Source of the DNA: Siphonodentalium dalli
Lineage: Eukaryota > Mollusca > Scaphopoda > Gadilida > Siphonodentaliidae
Length of the DNA stretch: 64,000 nucleotides
Assembly: GCA_032622095.1 (NCBI GenBank)
Contig: CP136065.1
Coordinates: 99,891,343-99,955,342 of the forward strand
Direction of reading: 5' to 3'
Below, piece by piece: positions 54,601 to 63,565 of this stretch (its first letter is position 1; each line of letters starts with the position of its first letter). The notes under the pieces were generated by a model that made no database searches, was not told the origin of the DNA, and worked only from the letters and a program-made list of their open reading frames with translations. The position numbers and the translations under genes were made by a program.

Positions 54601-57600
54601 ATCTCCCTCCAGTAAGCAATTAATAAAATTGCCCATATACACAAATCAGGTTGCGCTCAATTATTGCAGATCAGAAAAAAATTTATGCTTATCAGGAATC
54701 AAGCCTTGAAATAGGGTGTCTGTCATTTGCAGAATGAGGTCCCCAGAGGGTGAATTTAGTGATGCTACCCCGCATAGCGGGCTAGCATCACCAAATTCAC
54801 CCTCTGGGAACCTCATTCTGCTGAGGTGTAAGCAGAATGAGGTCCCCAGAGGGTTAATTTGGTGATGCTAGCCCGCTATACGGGGTAGCATCACTAAATT
54901 CACCCTCTGGGGACCTCATTCTGTAAATGACAGACACACTATTTCAAGGCTTGTCAGGAATGGAACCAGACTTGCCATCGATGGTCAGCTTATGTTGGCC
55001 TAATGCGACTATGAATCTTACAAATTGAGCCACTGCTACTCTGGATCATGTCATAAATCTCTACTTTCCTCTAAAATGGAAAAATTTGAACAAAATCATT
55101 TGCCACTCATTTGAAAGCATTCATGATGGTGAACCTAAATACAAAATGTCAATTAGATCCTATAACCATTGGTTGAGATATATGCACGGAGGACAAAAAA
55201 TCCAAATTTCCAAATAAACAAGACAGTCAATGACTGTGGGGTCGCTCACCAGACTACAAAGACTGATAAGACTGGGACTCTGGAGACTACAACAGTCAGA
55301 ACTTTTCATAATTACTTTAAAAGAAATAGCTCTAAACAGGATATGAGGCTAGAGAGATTTCACATATGTAGATTGGTGAAAATCCACCTTGAAATTACCA
55401 ACTGTATACTACTGATCACCCCCTCCTCCTCCAGCTCAACAAGTCCCATTTGACCGGTATACAGACTCCCAAGTCTTAGGTTGGAATTTCACAACTGACA
55501 CCTCAAACTTTCTCAATTGTTGGAAATTTCCAATCTCACAAGCGCCTTTTTCCAAAACCATTTAGACATGTTTGAAGCCCAATTATCCATGGATCCAAAA
55601 CACAATACATGTAAGTCAGATTAATCAGTCAGGTGGTTCCAAGGTAGATGTTTTAATGAATTTGGCATTTCAATGATTTTATTAGACACAAAAGTGTTAA
55701 CTCCCCATAGCCCCACCATTTCTTGACAAATTGACCTCATTTTAACAAATCTGAATCTCAGTCACTTAAGGATCCTCCTGATTGCTCCATACTATATGTA
55801 AGCTAAATAGTCCAACCTCTCTTGAGAAGACATTTTAAGAATTACTATAGAGACATATAGTTATGTCCCTGGTCCCACCCTATTTAACCTGGTGACCCCA
55901 TCTGAATAAATTTAAATCCCAGACACCAAAGAACCCTTCATACATATGATAAATATCAGTAAAATAGACCTGATGGTCCTTGTGAAGGAAGCATATTAAG
56001 AGGGAAACTGTTCTTCGTTTGGCCCCTATTTGACCAAGTGACCCCATTTAAAAAAAATCTGAATTGCAGTCAAGGAAGAACATTCCATGCTAAATAAGCC
56101 AACCAGTTCTTGCAAACATATTTTAAGAATTACTATGTAGTGAAATAGTCTCTGGCTCTGCCCTTATTTGACTTTGTGATCCCATTTTCACAAAGGTAAT
56201 TTCATACCAAATATAAGCAAAATAGGCCATTTGATTATTGCATAGAAGACACATCATGAATTACTATGTAGAGAAAGAGTAATGTAGCTGGCCTTGCACC
56301 TACTTGACCTGGTGACCCTGATAGAACAAATCTGAACCACAATCACCAAAGGAGCAAGCCTGCAAATAGTGCACCTATTCCTACATTGTATGTGCCTGGC
56401 CTCAAGCAACACAATGTATTATACAATCAAGCCTTGAAATAGTGTGATAGTGTGTCTGTCATTTGCGGAATGAGGTCCCCCAGAGGGTGACTTTAGTGAC
56501 GCTATCCTGCACAGTGGGCTAGCATCACTAAATTCACCCTCTGGGGACCTCATTCTGCTAAGGCCCTCAACTGCTATGGCAGACCTAGGATAAGATTGAA
56601 GTTCCCCAGTTGAAGTTGATGTTCACCCATTGGACACCTCAATTATGAATTTTATATTCTGCAAATTAGGGGATATAGAAACTTCCTAGAAGGGAAATGT
56701 AACTAACAACTGTGTGGGATAGCATCACTAAATTCACCCTCTGGGGACCTCATTCTGCAAATGACAGACCTCCTATTTGCCATGTTGAACAATACATGAT
56801 AGATTGTACCTCTTATTAATGATTCTCTGACCTGCAAATGTCAGACACACTAAATTCAGGCAGTTTGTTTAAATTGCTAGCAGTATGTTTATACAAGCTG
56901 TCAGTGACATTGTATTCCTTGATTAATGACCTGTGTTTCTCTCTGTCTATCCACAAAGAGATATCTGCAACTTTAATAGAACAGGTATTAATGTTGGAAG
57001 CTGGAAATGATATCCATTGGAAGGGATGTTGGTTGGGTGTAGGCCACTGCAGGGTGGGGTGCATCTGGGCCATGTGGGAGGGGATGGGTAATGGAATATT
57101 TCTGTAATTTCAGAAGATTAAAGATTAAAGTTTCATAAATCTGCAGATGTTATAATGGTGTCACTTTTTCAAATTTTATAACATGCTTTTTTTTTTTTAG
57201 TTATGTCACTGGCTCTGCCCACATTCGACCCAGTGACCTCATTTGAACAAATCTGAATAACAGTCCCCCAAAGACACTTTGTACCAAATATGAACCCATT
57301 CGGACCAATGAAATTTGAGAAGAAGTTGTTGTAAGAATTACAGAGTTATGGCCCTGGCTTCCCAACTATTTGACCCAGTGACCTCATTTGAACAAATCGG
57401 AATGAGAGTCACCTAGGGAACATCCACACCAAATATGAACCCATTTGGTCTTACGGTTCCAGAGGAGAAGATGTTCAAAGAATTGTTGACGGACGGACGG
57501 ATGGACGGACGGATGGACGGACGGACGACGGACGAGGAGTGATGACTATAGCTCCACCGGAGACTTCGTCTCAGGTGAGCTAAAAAGTTGGCTGCTGGCA

Positions 57601-60600
57601 GCCATGTTTTAAAACAATTTTGGGAAAGAAGTTGACAGCTCCCATCTAGAGGCCACCCCAAAGATCCATATAATGTTAGGTGACAATCGGATGAGGGATG
57701 TGGCCTGTACGGTGTGCCGAAGGATTTAGTCAGGTAAAGAGTAAAATCCATTTTCAATAAGGGACGTAACTCTAGAAAAAAATCAATGGACAAAACCCGC
57801 TGTTTATTAATACTCTTTCCCCCCATGTTGGTTGCGCTGACCATGAACAAGATATGGAGCATCAAAGTTGTTACTGACAGATGAATGGACTCATGGACAG
57901 ATGGAGCCCATTCCTATATCCCCCGCCAAACTTTTGTGGGGGATAATTAATATATGTTCCTTAATTGTATTTCAAAGTAGGTGAAGATCCCAGCTTGAGA
58001 CCACATGAATTATTCAACTTTTTTTGTGAGCCAATTTCGCTTTGTATTGCCTACAAATATTCTTCGAATGGTTAATTCATGATTGGTGACGATCAGATGA
58101 GGGATGTGGCCTGTAGGGTGTGCCAAAGGATTTAGTCATGCAAAGAGTAAAATACAAGATGGCCACTGGCGACCATTTTTTCTCAATGCCTAGTGGTGAC
58201 CCGAAGATCCAGACCAAGTTTTGTGGTGATCGGATGAGGGATTTAGTCTGTAGGGTGCGCAAAGTGACAAAATAATCTAGTCATGCAAAAAATTTAATTG
58301 AAGATGGCAGCTGGCAGCCATGTTTTTCATCGAAAATTGCTAAAAATTTGATAGCTCTCATCTAGAGGTGATCCTAAAAACATGCCTGTAAATTTTCAGA
58401 AGATTTCTTCAATAAATGCCGACTGAAGGGTGTTCCGATGGATTCAAATTTGAAATCCAAAATAGCTGCTGGCAGCCATGTTTTTTTATCGATGGCTCTC
58501 ATCTAGAGGTCACCTGAAGATCCATATGAGGTTTGGTGATGATCGGATGAGGGATGCGGCCTGTAGGGTGAGCCAAAGGAAATTGTTGATGAATGGAAAT
58601 ACGGATGCCAACCCATGGCAATAGCTCAAGCTTGACTTTGTCAAATTGAGCTAAAATGTATAATAAAAGGCCGCTAGGCCACAAGTACCCCAAATAAGGT
58701 GGCTTTATTTACCGATGGCTTTTTTAGAAAAGGAAACAATCATTGAATAAAACTTTTCTTCCAACTGTCTAGGTTGTTAACACACCTAGTTTTATTTTGA
58801 TTAGACACCAGAATAATCAGTAGGACTAAGTCATTGAAGCTATCATCCAGAAACAAAAATAATCAGAAAATTATAAGACAGCAAGGTTCATAACTCCAGC
58901 AAAAATAGGCGGACCAAACCCAAATTCAACAAGTTCAAACTTGACCTGTATTTCATGCGAGTCATCCATATACCAAATTTGAAAACAATCAGATAATTAT
59001 AACTGAAGTTATCACCCAGCAACAAAAATAATCGGCAAATTCAAAGTCGAAATGGACCATAACTCTGGTAAGTGGCAGACCTCACGCATATTCAAACTTG
59101 ACCTGTGCCCCTAACCAATAAACTCACATACGAAATAATAACATCATTAGAAAACAATCTGAGATGTACACACACACGGACGACAGAGGACATTTGTTAT
59201 CTATAGTCTTTTTCAGAGGGCAAAAATAGCTAAATTGTTTTACTGCATCATACTTTTATTGGTTTATTGGGATTTATCATTGTTTCAGCCAATAGGCCAT
59301 ATCAAGATATCATCAGTTTTAACCCTTTGAGTGCCACCAGGGGCCGATCTCATCGGCCCTAAACCTACAAAATAAGTCTGTTAAAGAATATAAGAATAAA
59401 TTATTAAAATTGTAAAAAATTGTAAAAAAAAAAAAAAAAAAAAACAATGGTTAGGCCAATGCATTCTCTTATATATGCGAGGCGACCTATGGCATATATA
59501 AGAGAATGCATTGGCACAGGGTATATGGGTTGATACAAAAATCGACCTGGCACTCAAAGGGTTAAAGGTGGACGAAAAGCATCGCAAAGGGTTCATTTCA
59601 CCAGGAAATCTCTTCACTGCACGTAAAAACCACCGACCCTTGGATAGAAACTGACAGTGACAAACTTGCCCAGATACAAATTTCAGGTTACGTTCCCCGT
59701 GCTTGGATTACAATTTGGATGGATTACAGTAATGCCCTAATTAATCGACTCCATAACGACAGCAGTATTATGGGTAACTTTTCAGGATTAATTGGAAAAA
59801 TGGCTTGTTGCCATTCATCGGAAAACAAGCCATATTTCCAACTAAATCCTGAATTCTGCTGTCGTTATGGAGACGATTAATTAGGGCATTACTGTATGTT
59901 GACACAATGCACTTTACCAACTGAGCCACAGGGTGCCCCTGACCTTATCATACAGTTCATACTTACAATGATAGTATCACACAGAATATGTAGAATATCA
60001 TCCTCTAATACTCCCAGGTCTGATAAGTCATTATAGGGTCCACACCATTCGTTTGAGTAAAGTTGGTGCCGTACTCCCTCAGCCAATTTAGAAGGTCTGT
60101 CTGCGTCCATCATATCCTCTATATCTGGATTGTTAGCTTGAAGGTTCTTTGAACATACTTCACTGTACCTGTAAGTGCAATGATATATGATGAACATGAG
60201 ACATTCTCCCAAGAAGTTAATTATTGTATCAATCAAAAACCAAAATATATCTATAAAACTATGATTAAAATTTTTATTTTTTATAGGACAATATTTAGCG
60301 TTTATAAACTTCTTGATAAGAAAGGTGTCAACATGTTTTAGTAAACCCCAAAATAGTAATTATGACTCAAACAGGTGCTATCTATATTTAGGCCAGGAAC
60401 ATCTCTATTTGGCTGTACATGTTGGTCTGCATACGCACCACTCAATTAGTATTGATACAGAATATCACCGAAAGGTTATCCCAGTTGCTAACCAATACAT
60501 TCATTTGTATAGCCATGTAAATATTGTATTATTCCCTATTATTCCCAAATATTAAGCTCTGCCAGCTAAAGAGGGTTGTGGTGGTGCAGTGTTTAAAGAG

Positions 60601-62299
60601 TTGAGCAAACCTTCAAACTAAATTCCAGTGATATCCAATAACCATTGCTGAGATATTATGTGGATTGACAAAAAAATTCAGAAATACAAAGTAGAACTCT
60701 AGATTGCAAAATGCAAATATCATTTGACACTCCTTTGGAAGCACTTGTGTTGGTGATGATCTGACAACCAGTGGCTAAGATAGCTGGTCAGACAGACAGA
60801 TGCACACATGTATGCACAAACTGACGCATGTAATCCAGTGTACTTCACAATCGGGCACCTTGATTATGCATTGTGTCATCTGCCAATTTGGGGATATAGA
60901 GAAACTTAAGCCAATATAAGAAAAAGAAACTTTCCAAAGAAAGTAAAAAAACTTGTTAATTTGATAATACAGATACTTTCCATAGAAGATGAGGCCTAAG
61001 TAGAATGAGGTCCACAGAGGGTGAATTTAGTGATGCTAGCCCGCTATGCTGGGTAGCGTCACTAAATTCACCCTCTATGCACAATTTTTGAAGCATTGCG
61101 GATTGTTTATTGTGTGTGGGGATATGAATCCAACACTCACCTGTTCTGCAGCTTTCCATAATCCTCTCTCACTTGCATCAATTCTATCTGTGAAATAAAG
61201 TTTGTTTTCAATATGTGAGCACCAATCTACACAATAACTGCCCAAATATTTGAACATTGATATTACACATTTTAACTAGAGGTGTGACTGTCCCAATGGG
61301 ACTACGGATACCCCCCTGTTTTTAAAATACTAAGATGTTTCACATGTCAGTAAACATTTAGTTAAAATAATAAAATAACAGTTCCCATTGCAGGTGTACA
61401 ACCATAACCCTAATATTAAACCTATTGACCAAAAAATGTAGGAATAAAAGCTTGGACAAAATTATGTATGTTGCAAAAAAAGTCGAAAAAGGGGAATAAC
61501 TCCACACAAAATATGTCGGACAGACGTCATAATCGCAGGTGCACAGGTTCCCATGGTACTAAATATCAGTGCCAAGATTAAAAAACATTGACCGAAAAAT
61601 GTAGGAATAAAAGCTCGGACAAAATTATGCATGTTGCAAAAAAGGTTTCTAAGTCGAAAAAGGGGGATAACTCCACCAAAAAATGAGGGACAGACGTCAT
61701 AATCGCAGGTGCACAAGTTCCCATGGTACTAAATATCTGTGCCATGTTTTTAAAAAATTGACCGAAAAATGTAGGAATAAAAGCTCGGACAAAAGTATAC
61801 ATGTTGCGAAAAATTTCTAAGTCGAAAAAGGGGGGGATAACTCCAGCAAAAAAAGTCCGACAGACGTCATAATCGCAGGTGCACAGGTTTCCATGGTGGT
61901 TGATGTCTGTGCCAAGTTTCACGGAAATTGATCAAAAAGCGACTGAGAAAAACTCCGGACAAATTTGTGTCCACGGACAGACGACGGACGACAGACGACG
62001 GACGGACGGACGGACAAGCTGACTCCAGTATACCCCCCCAACTTCATTGCGGGGGGTATAATAATTTATATGGAGGCCCAACAAATGTAGAATATGTAGC
62101 TAGTGTCATTGCTTAAACTGTTTATGTCCGCGAGGGGGATTTGAGCCTCGTCCAATTGATGCCAAATCCCCTGAGCAGACATAAACAGTTTAAGCACAAC
62201 ATTAGCCACATATTTTATTTATCAATCGCACAAAACTTGCCTTTTGTGAAGTAAATCTGTCATTTTCCTCAGTTCTACCTTCATTACTTCGATGACACC
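51131..62299 (-). CDS. Mitochondria-eating-protein-like gene, 3' part (6 exons, 5' end not found)
   Basis: Exons 62299-62241, 61187-61141, 60168-59967, 54223-54122, 52232-52143 and 51685-51131 join in phase to about 350 residues and end at a stop (51133-51131). Order: coiled coil (TEENDRFTSQK, then IELMQVREDYGKLQNR), a DADRPSKLAEGVRH and SNEWCGPYNDLSDLG region, helical EAYKFCQAAF, an acidic Ser/Thr/Glu linker, and a C-terminal domain with CMKFCWMMVLTDPSMALVYD and SVEFVVWPAVLRKENG. This matches the MIEAP (SPATA18) family, where the C-terminal domain carries a VWPA-type motif. In mammals MIEAP acts in mitochondrial quality control; bivalves have many family members, so orthology to SPATA18 itself is not claimed. 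Confidence 0.78.
52143..52232 (-). CDS. MIEAP-like exon (30 codons)
   Basis: Encodes EYTDLLNTEMTTLKSSLRKT then KQITITHLHK. Acceptor TTTATAG|GAATAT and donor CATAAG|GTATTG; phase 0 on both sides, agreeing with its neighbours. Confidence 0.75.
52233..54121. other. MIEAP-like intron
   Basis: It contains a 120-codon open frame on the plus strand (52814-53176) without a recognisable domain and a palindrome (53238-53378). No exon of the gene is needed here by phase. Confidence 0.4.
53238..53378. mobile_element. Short palindromic MITE
   Basis: 'tagtgtttctgaataccaaa' (53246-53265) and its inverse at about 53350-53370 continue inward as 'tttacaccact(a/c)gtggga'. The loop is itself partly inverted ('gatttaccacac' / 'gtgcggtaaat'). 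No clear target duplication. Confidence 0.5.
54122..54223 (-). CDS. MIEAP-like exon (34 codons)
   Basis: Encodes EAYKFCQAAFDQQKLNLVFP then GIAASTDESALLNK. Acceptor ATTTCAG|GAAGCG and donor AATAAG|GTGAAT; phase 0 on both sides. Confidence 0.75.
54310..54521. mobile_element. TTAA-type palindromic MITE (MIEAP-like intron)
   Basis: TTAA at 54310-54313 and 54518-54521; ends CCCTCTCATCACTGGAGCTT and its imperfect inverse 'gctcccatcatgaagtgg'. Interior 'catatataagaga' blocks as in other copies. Confidence 0.6.
54540..55045 (-). repeat. tRNA-derived SINE fragment, split by a MITE
   Basis: On the minus strand, an A-box-like 'agtggctcaatttgtaaga' (55043-55025) is followed, past the MITE at 54700-54953, by sequence resembling the body of the copy at 59575-59945 ('gaagtgacttcccagtac' region, 'ggttttttgtgtagtgaagt'). 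Confidence 0.4.
54700..54953. mobile_element. hAT-like palindromic MITE, 'CAAGCCTTG' family (intact)
   Basis: The 8-bp duplication TCAGGAAT (54692-54699 and 54954-54961) flanks perfect ends CAAGCCTTGAAATAG and CTATTTCAAGGCTTG. Inside are two back-to-back palindromes of 'gaggtccccagagggtgaat', each around 'gatgct(a)...cccgc...gggctagcatc'. 254 bp, non-coding. Confidence 0.82.
55378..57590. mobile_element. Tandem-repeat element, 'gtgagctaaa' family, with MITE insertion
   Basis: Second copy of the 35041-36497 element, larger: units with 'ttgacccagtgacctcattt' and 'aagaattactatgtag', ending (GGAC)n (57485-57535), 'ggagtgatgactatagctcc' and 'tctcaggtgagctaaaaa' (57538-57591). It is interrupted by 56428-56790. 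Confidence 0.62.
56428..56790. mobile_element. hAT-like MITE copy, 'CAAGCCTTG' family, degenerate
   Basis: Left end CAAGCCTTGAAATAGTGTG at 56428; palindromic 'gaatgaggtccc(c)cagaggg' blocks at 56469-56580 and a half block at 56725-56760. The right terminus is diverged and I could not define the target duplication. Confidence 0.55.
57592..57956. repeat. 'Pearl'-like repeat with GC hairpin end
   Basis: One unit with 'ttggctgctggcagccatgt', then 'cccattcctatatcccccgc' and the hairpin CCCCCGCCAAAC / GTGGGGG (57918-57945). The same end is found at 15068-15110. Confidence 0.55.
58080..58655. mobile_element. Tandem-repeat element related to 33712-34880
   Basis: Three to four units of about 160 bp with 'aagatgg(c)(c/a)(g/a)ctggc', 'tcatctagaggt', 'gatcggatgagggat' and 'ggcctgtagggtg'. 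Hairpin end TAGCTCAAGCTTGACTTTGT / AAATTGAGCTA (58622-58652). Confidence 0.62.
58860..59215. repeat. 'Pearl'-like tandem-repeat fragment
   Basis: Two units with 'cataactccagcaaaaatag', 'gcggaccaaaccc' and 'cttgacctgtatttcatgc', ending 'acacacggacgacagagga'. Similar to 42116-42640. Confidence 0.5.
59319..59565. mobile_element. TTAA-type palindromic MITE, variant ends
   Basis: TTAA at 59319-59322 and 59562-59565; perfect 14-bp ends CCCTTTGAGTGCCA and TGGCACTCAAAGGG. The interior shares 'gcattctcttatatatgcga' with the other TTAA MITEs and has an A-tract (59417-59443). Confidence 0.7.
59575..59945 (-). repeat. tRNA-derived SINE, split by a MITE
   Basis: Minus strand: 'gtggctcagttggtaaagtg' (59934-59915) is a good RNA polymerase III A box. 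Past the inserted MITE (59727-59894) comes 'cacggggaacgtaacctg', a degenerate B-box position, and a body ending near 59575. No tRNA cloverleaf beyond the head. Confidence 0.5.
59727..59894. mobile_element. TA-type MITE inserted in a SINE
   Basis: TA flanks (59725-59726 and 59895-59896), ends CAGTAATGCCCTAATTAATC and its inverse. Arms of about 80 bp; the loop is shortened relative to 46902-47114. Confidence 0.72.
59967..60168 (-). CDS. MIEAP-like exon (67 codons)
   Basis: It enters in phase 2 and encodes YSEVCSKNLQANNPDIEDMM, DADRPSKLAEGVRHQLYSNE and LSDLGVLEDDILHILCDTII. Acceptor CTTACAG|GTACAG and donor ATCATT|GTAAGT. The 'DxDRPxKLAE...YxNEW' stretch is the best family match outside the C-terminal domain. 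Confidence 0.78.
60169..61140. other. MIEAP-like intron with hAT-like MITE fragment
   Basis: About 60995-61078 holds one palindromic block of the 'CAAGCCTTG' family ('agaatgaggtccacagaggg', 'agcgtcactaaattcaccct'). About 60610-60840 resembles a 'pearl'-type monomer. No extra exon is seen. Confidence 0.45.
61141..61187 (-). CDS. MIEAP-like exon (47 bp, coiled coil)
   Basis: Encodes IELMQVREDYGKLQNR. Acceptor TTTCACAG|ATAGAA and donor AACAG|GTGAGT. It ends in phase 2, which the next exon requires. Confidence 0.7.
61275..62062. mobile_element. 'Pearl'-like tandem-repeat element (MIEAP-like intron)
   Basis: Three to four units of about 175 bp with 'aggaataaaagctcggacaa', 'gacgtcataatcgcaggtgc', 'ttcccatggtactaaatatc' and 'aagtcgaaaaaggggg'. 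Then (GACG)n (61978-62016) and hairpin TATACCCCCC / GGGGGGTATA (62031-62060). Confidence 0.68.
62111..62195. repeat. Short palindromic repeat near MIEAP-like exon
   Basis: Perfect 18-bp arms GCTTAAACTGTTTATGTC (62111-62128) and its inverse (62178-62195). It lies 46 bases from the 62241-62299 exon, in the following intron. Confidence 0.6.
62241..62299 (-). CDS. MIEAP-like exon (59 bp) with probable GC donor
   Basis: Acceptor ATGTAAG|GGTGTC; the donor would be AAAAG|GCAAGT, the usual context for GC-AG introns. The only frame that joins the next exon without a stop ends ENDRFTSQK. Another open frame (VMKVELRKMTDLLHK) looks equally coiled-coil but runs into a stop at the junction. Weakest exon of the set; further 5' exons were not found. 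Confidence 0.5.
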
Positions 62300-62751
62300 C
62301 TTACATTTATTGGGTCAAGCAAACTAATTAGCATTCATGATGTGGGGAAAACCAGACTGCAGCGGAGAGCGAAATAGTTCATTGGTTTTTTTTATAGTTA
62401 TTCTAAGCTGGCCTGTACTAATGGTTTATAGATGTTTTAGAGCGAAAACACATATCCGTTTATGAATTCTGTATCAATAGCGATGAATTATGGAAGATAA
62501 ACATGTCCCACAATCAGGTCATTTAGGTAGGTTGACTTTCCTAGTTACCTGTGCTATTTGCATATACAATTACGTCATGAAAGTAGTACTAACCTAATAA
62601 AGCTATATTGACCCTTAAAGCGATATTGATGTAATAAACGTAACGAGAGTCTATTAACACCATAATAATAATGTACGAGAATGGTGTTATATGTTGCCAA
62701 CCTTGCCAAAATACTGTGAATAGCCTTGATTTTGTCAGCATCTATTTTCGT
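62300..62751. other. Presumed MIEAP-like intron or upstream region
   Basis: No convincing upstream exon, promoter or terminus found. Confidence 0.3.
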
Positions 62752-63290
62752 GGTTTCTCATAAAAATGTCATTTCGTGTAGACGGGAATTCGTGGATTAG
62801 ATATCATATTTATCCACAAATGTGTACCTCCAGATTTCCGGGTGCCAAACGGGCATCACATGATCAGTGCATTAATAGCTATACCTGATTCATATCACAT
62901 GATGGAGATGTCATTATCTAATGTTTTGTGTATTGTGCATGTGGTGAAACCATTAGCCTTTATTAATGGACCAATTCATTGGGCATTATTTATACAATCT
63001 GTTATAGAAGGGAAGTATATAAACAACAACATATTTATTTTGATAATGACTGATGTTCAATATAAATTGATTATATTTCGTCTCATCTTCCATATTTTCT
63101 CCCACCCATTTTACAACATGACAAAAACAGATATAATGCTGATCTTCGTTTCTATCTCGTATATTGATATTTACTTTACCAACTCAGAGTCGATTATTTT
63201 GTTGGACGTTGATTTCGTGGTAATTCCAGACCACTTAAAATCAATGAATAGATCCCCACGAATTAAAAGGATTTTAAGGTAACCAAGTTG
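62752..63290 (+). repeat. Dispersed repeat, copy 2
   Basis: Partner of 44750-45245 (same orientation). An open frame through it (62842-63282) is not conserved in the other copy, so it is not called as a gene. Confidence 0.58.
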
Positions 63291-63343
63291 GGTGAGAATT
63301 AATTATTATACATATCTGAACAGTGTTTGACTTGATTTTTCAT

Positions 63344-63565
63344 TTAATTTCTCCCCATGATTGGAGCTTCCTGAAATCTTGTGAAAACCCTGAGCCTCGC
63401 ATAAAGAGAATGCATTGGTCTAACAATATTTACCCTGATCTTGTAAGCCATTACATTCTCTTACATATGCGTGGCTCCCAATGGGATTCTCTCATATATA
63501 AGTGAATTCACTGGCACAGGATCTTTAATGCTGCACAAGCGCAGCTCCAGTCATGAAAGGGTTAA
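63344..63565. mobile_element. TTAA-type palindromic MITE
   Basis: TTAA at 63344-63347 and 63562-63565; left end degenerate ('ttctccccatgattggagct'), right end 'gctccagtcatgaaaggg'. Interior 'cattctcttacatatgcg' and 'ctcatatataagtgaattca'. Confidence 0.58.

Noticed and set aside
59897-59945. A functional tRNA gene on the minus strand
   Set aside because: Only an A-box-bearing head is present; the rest is interrupted by a MITE and cannot form a cloverleaf. Called a SINE fragment instead.
61462-61922. Minus-strand frames rich in 'CDYDVC' repeats
   Set aside because: Simply translate the tandem 175-bp monomers; no independent evidence of coding.
62842-63282. 146-codon plus-strand frame
   Set aside because: Lies in a dispersed repeat whose other copy (44750-45245) does not keep the frame.
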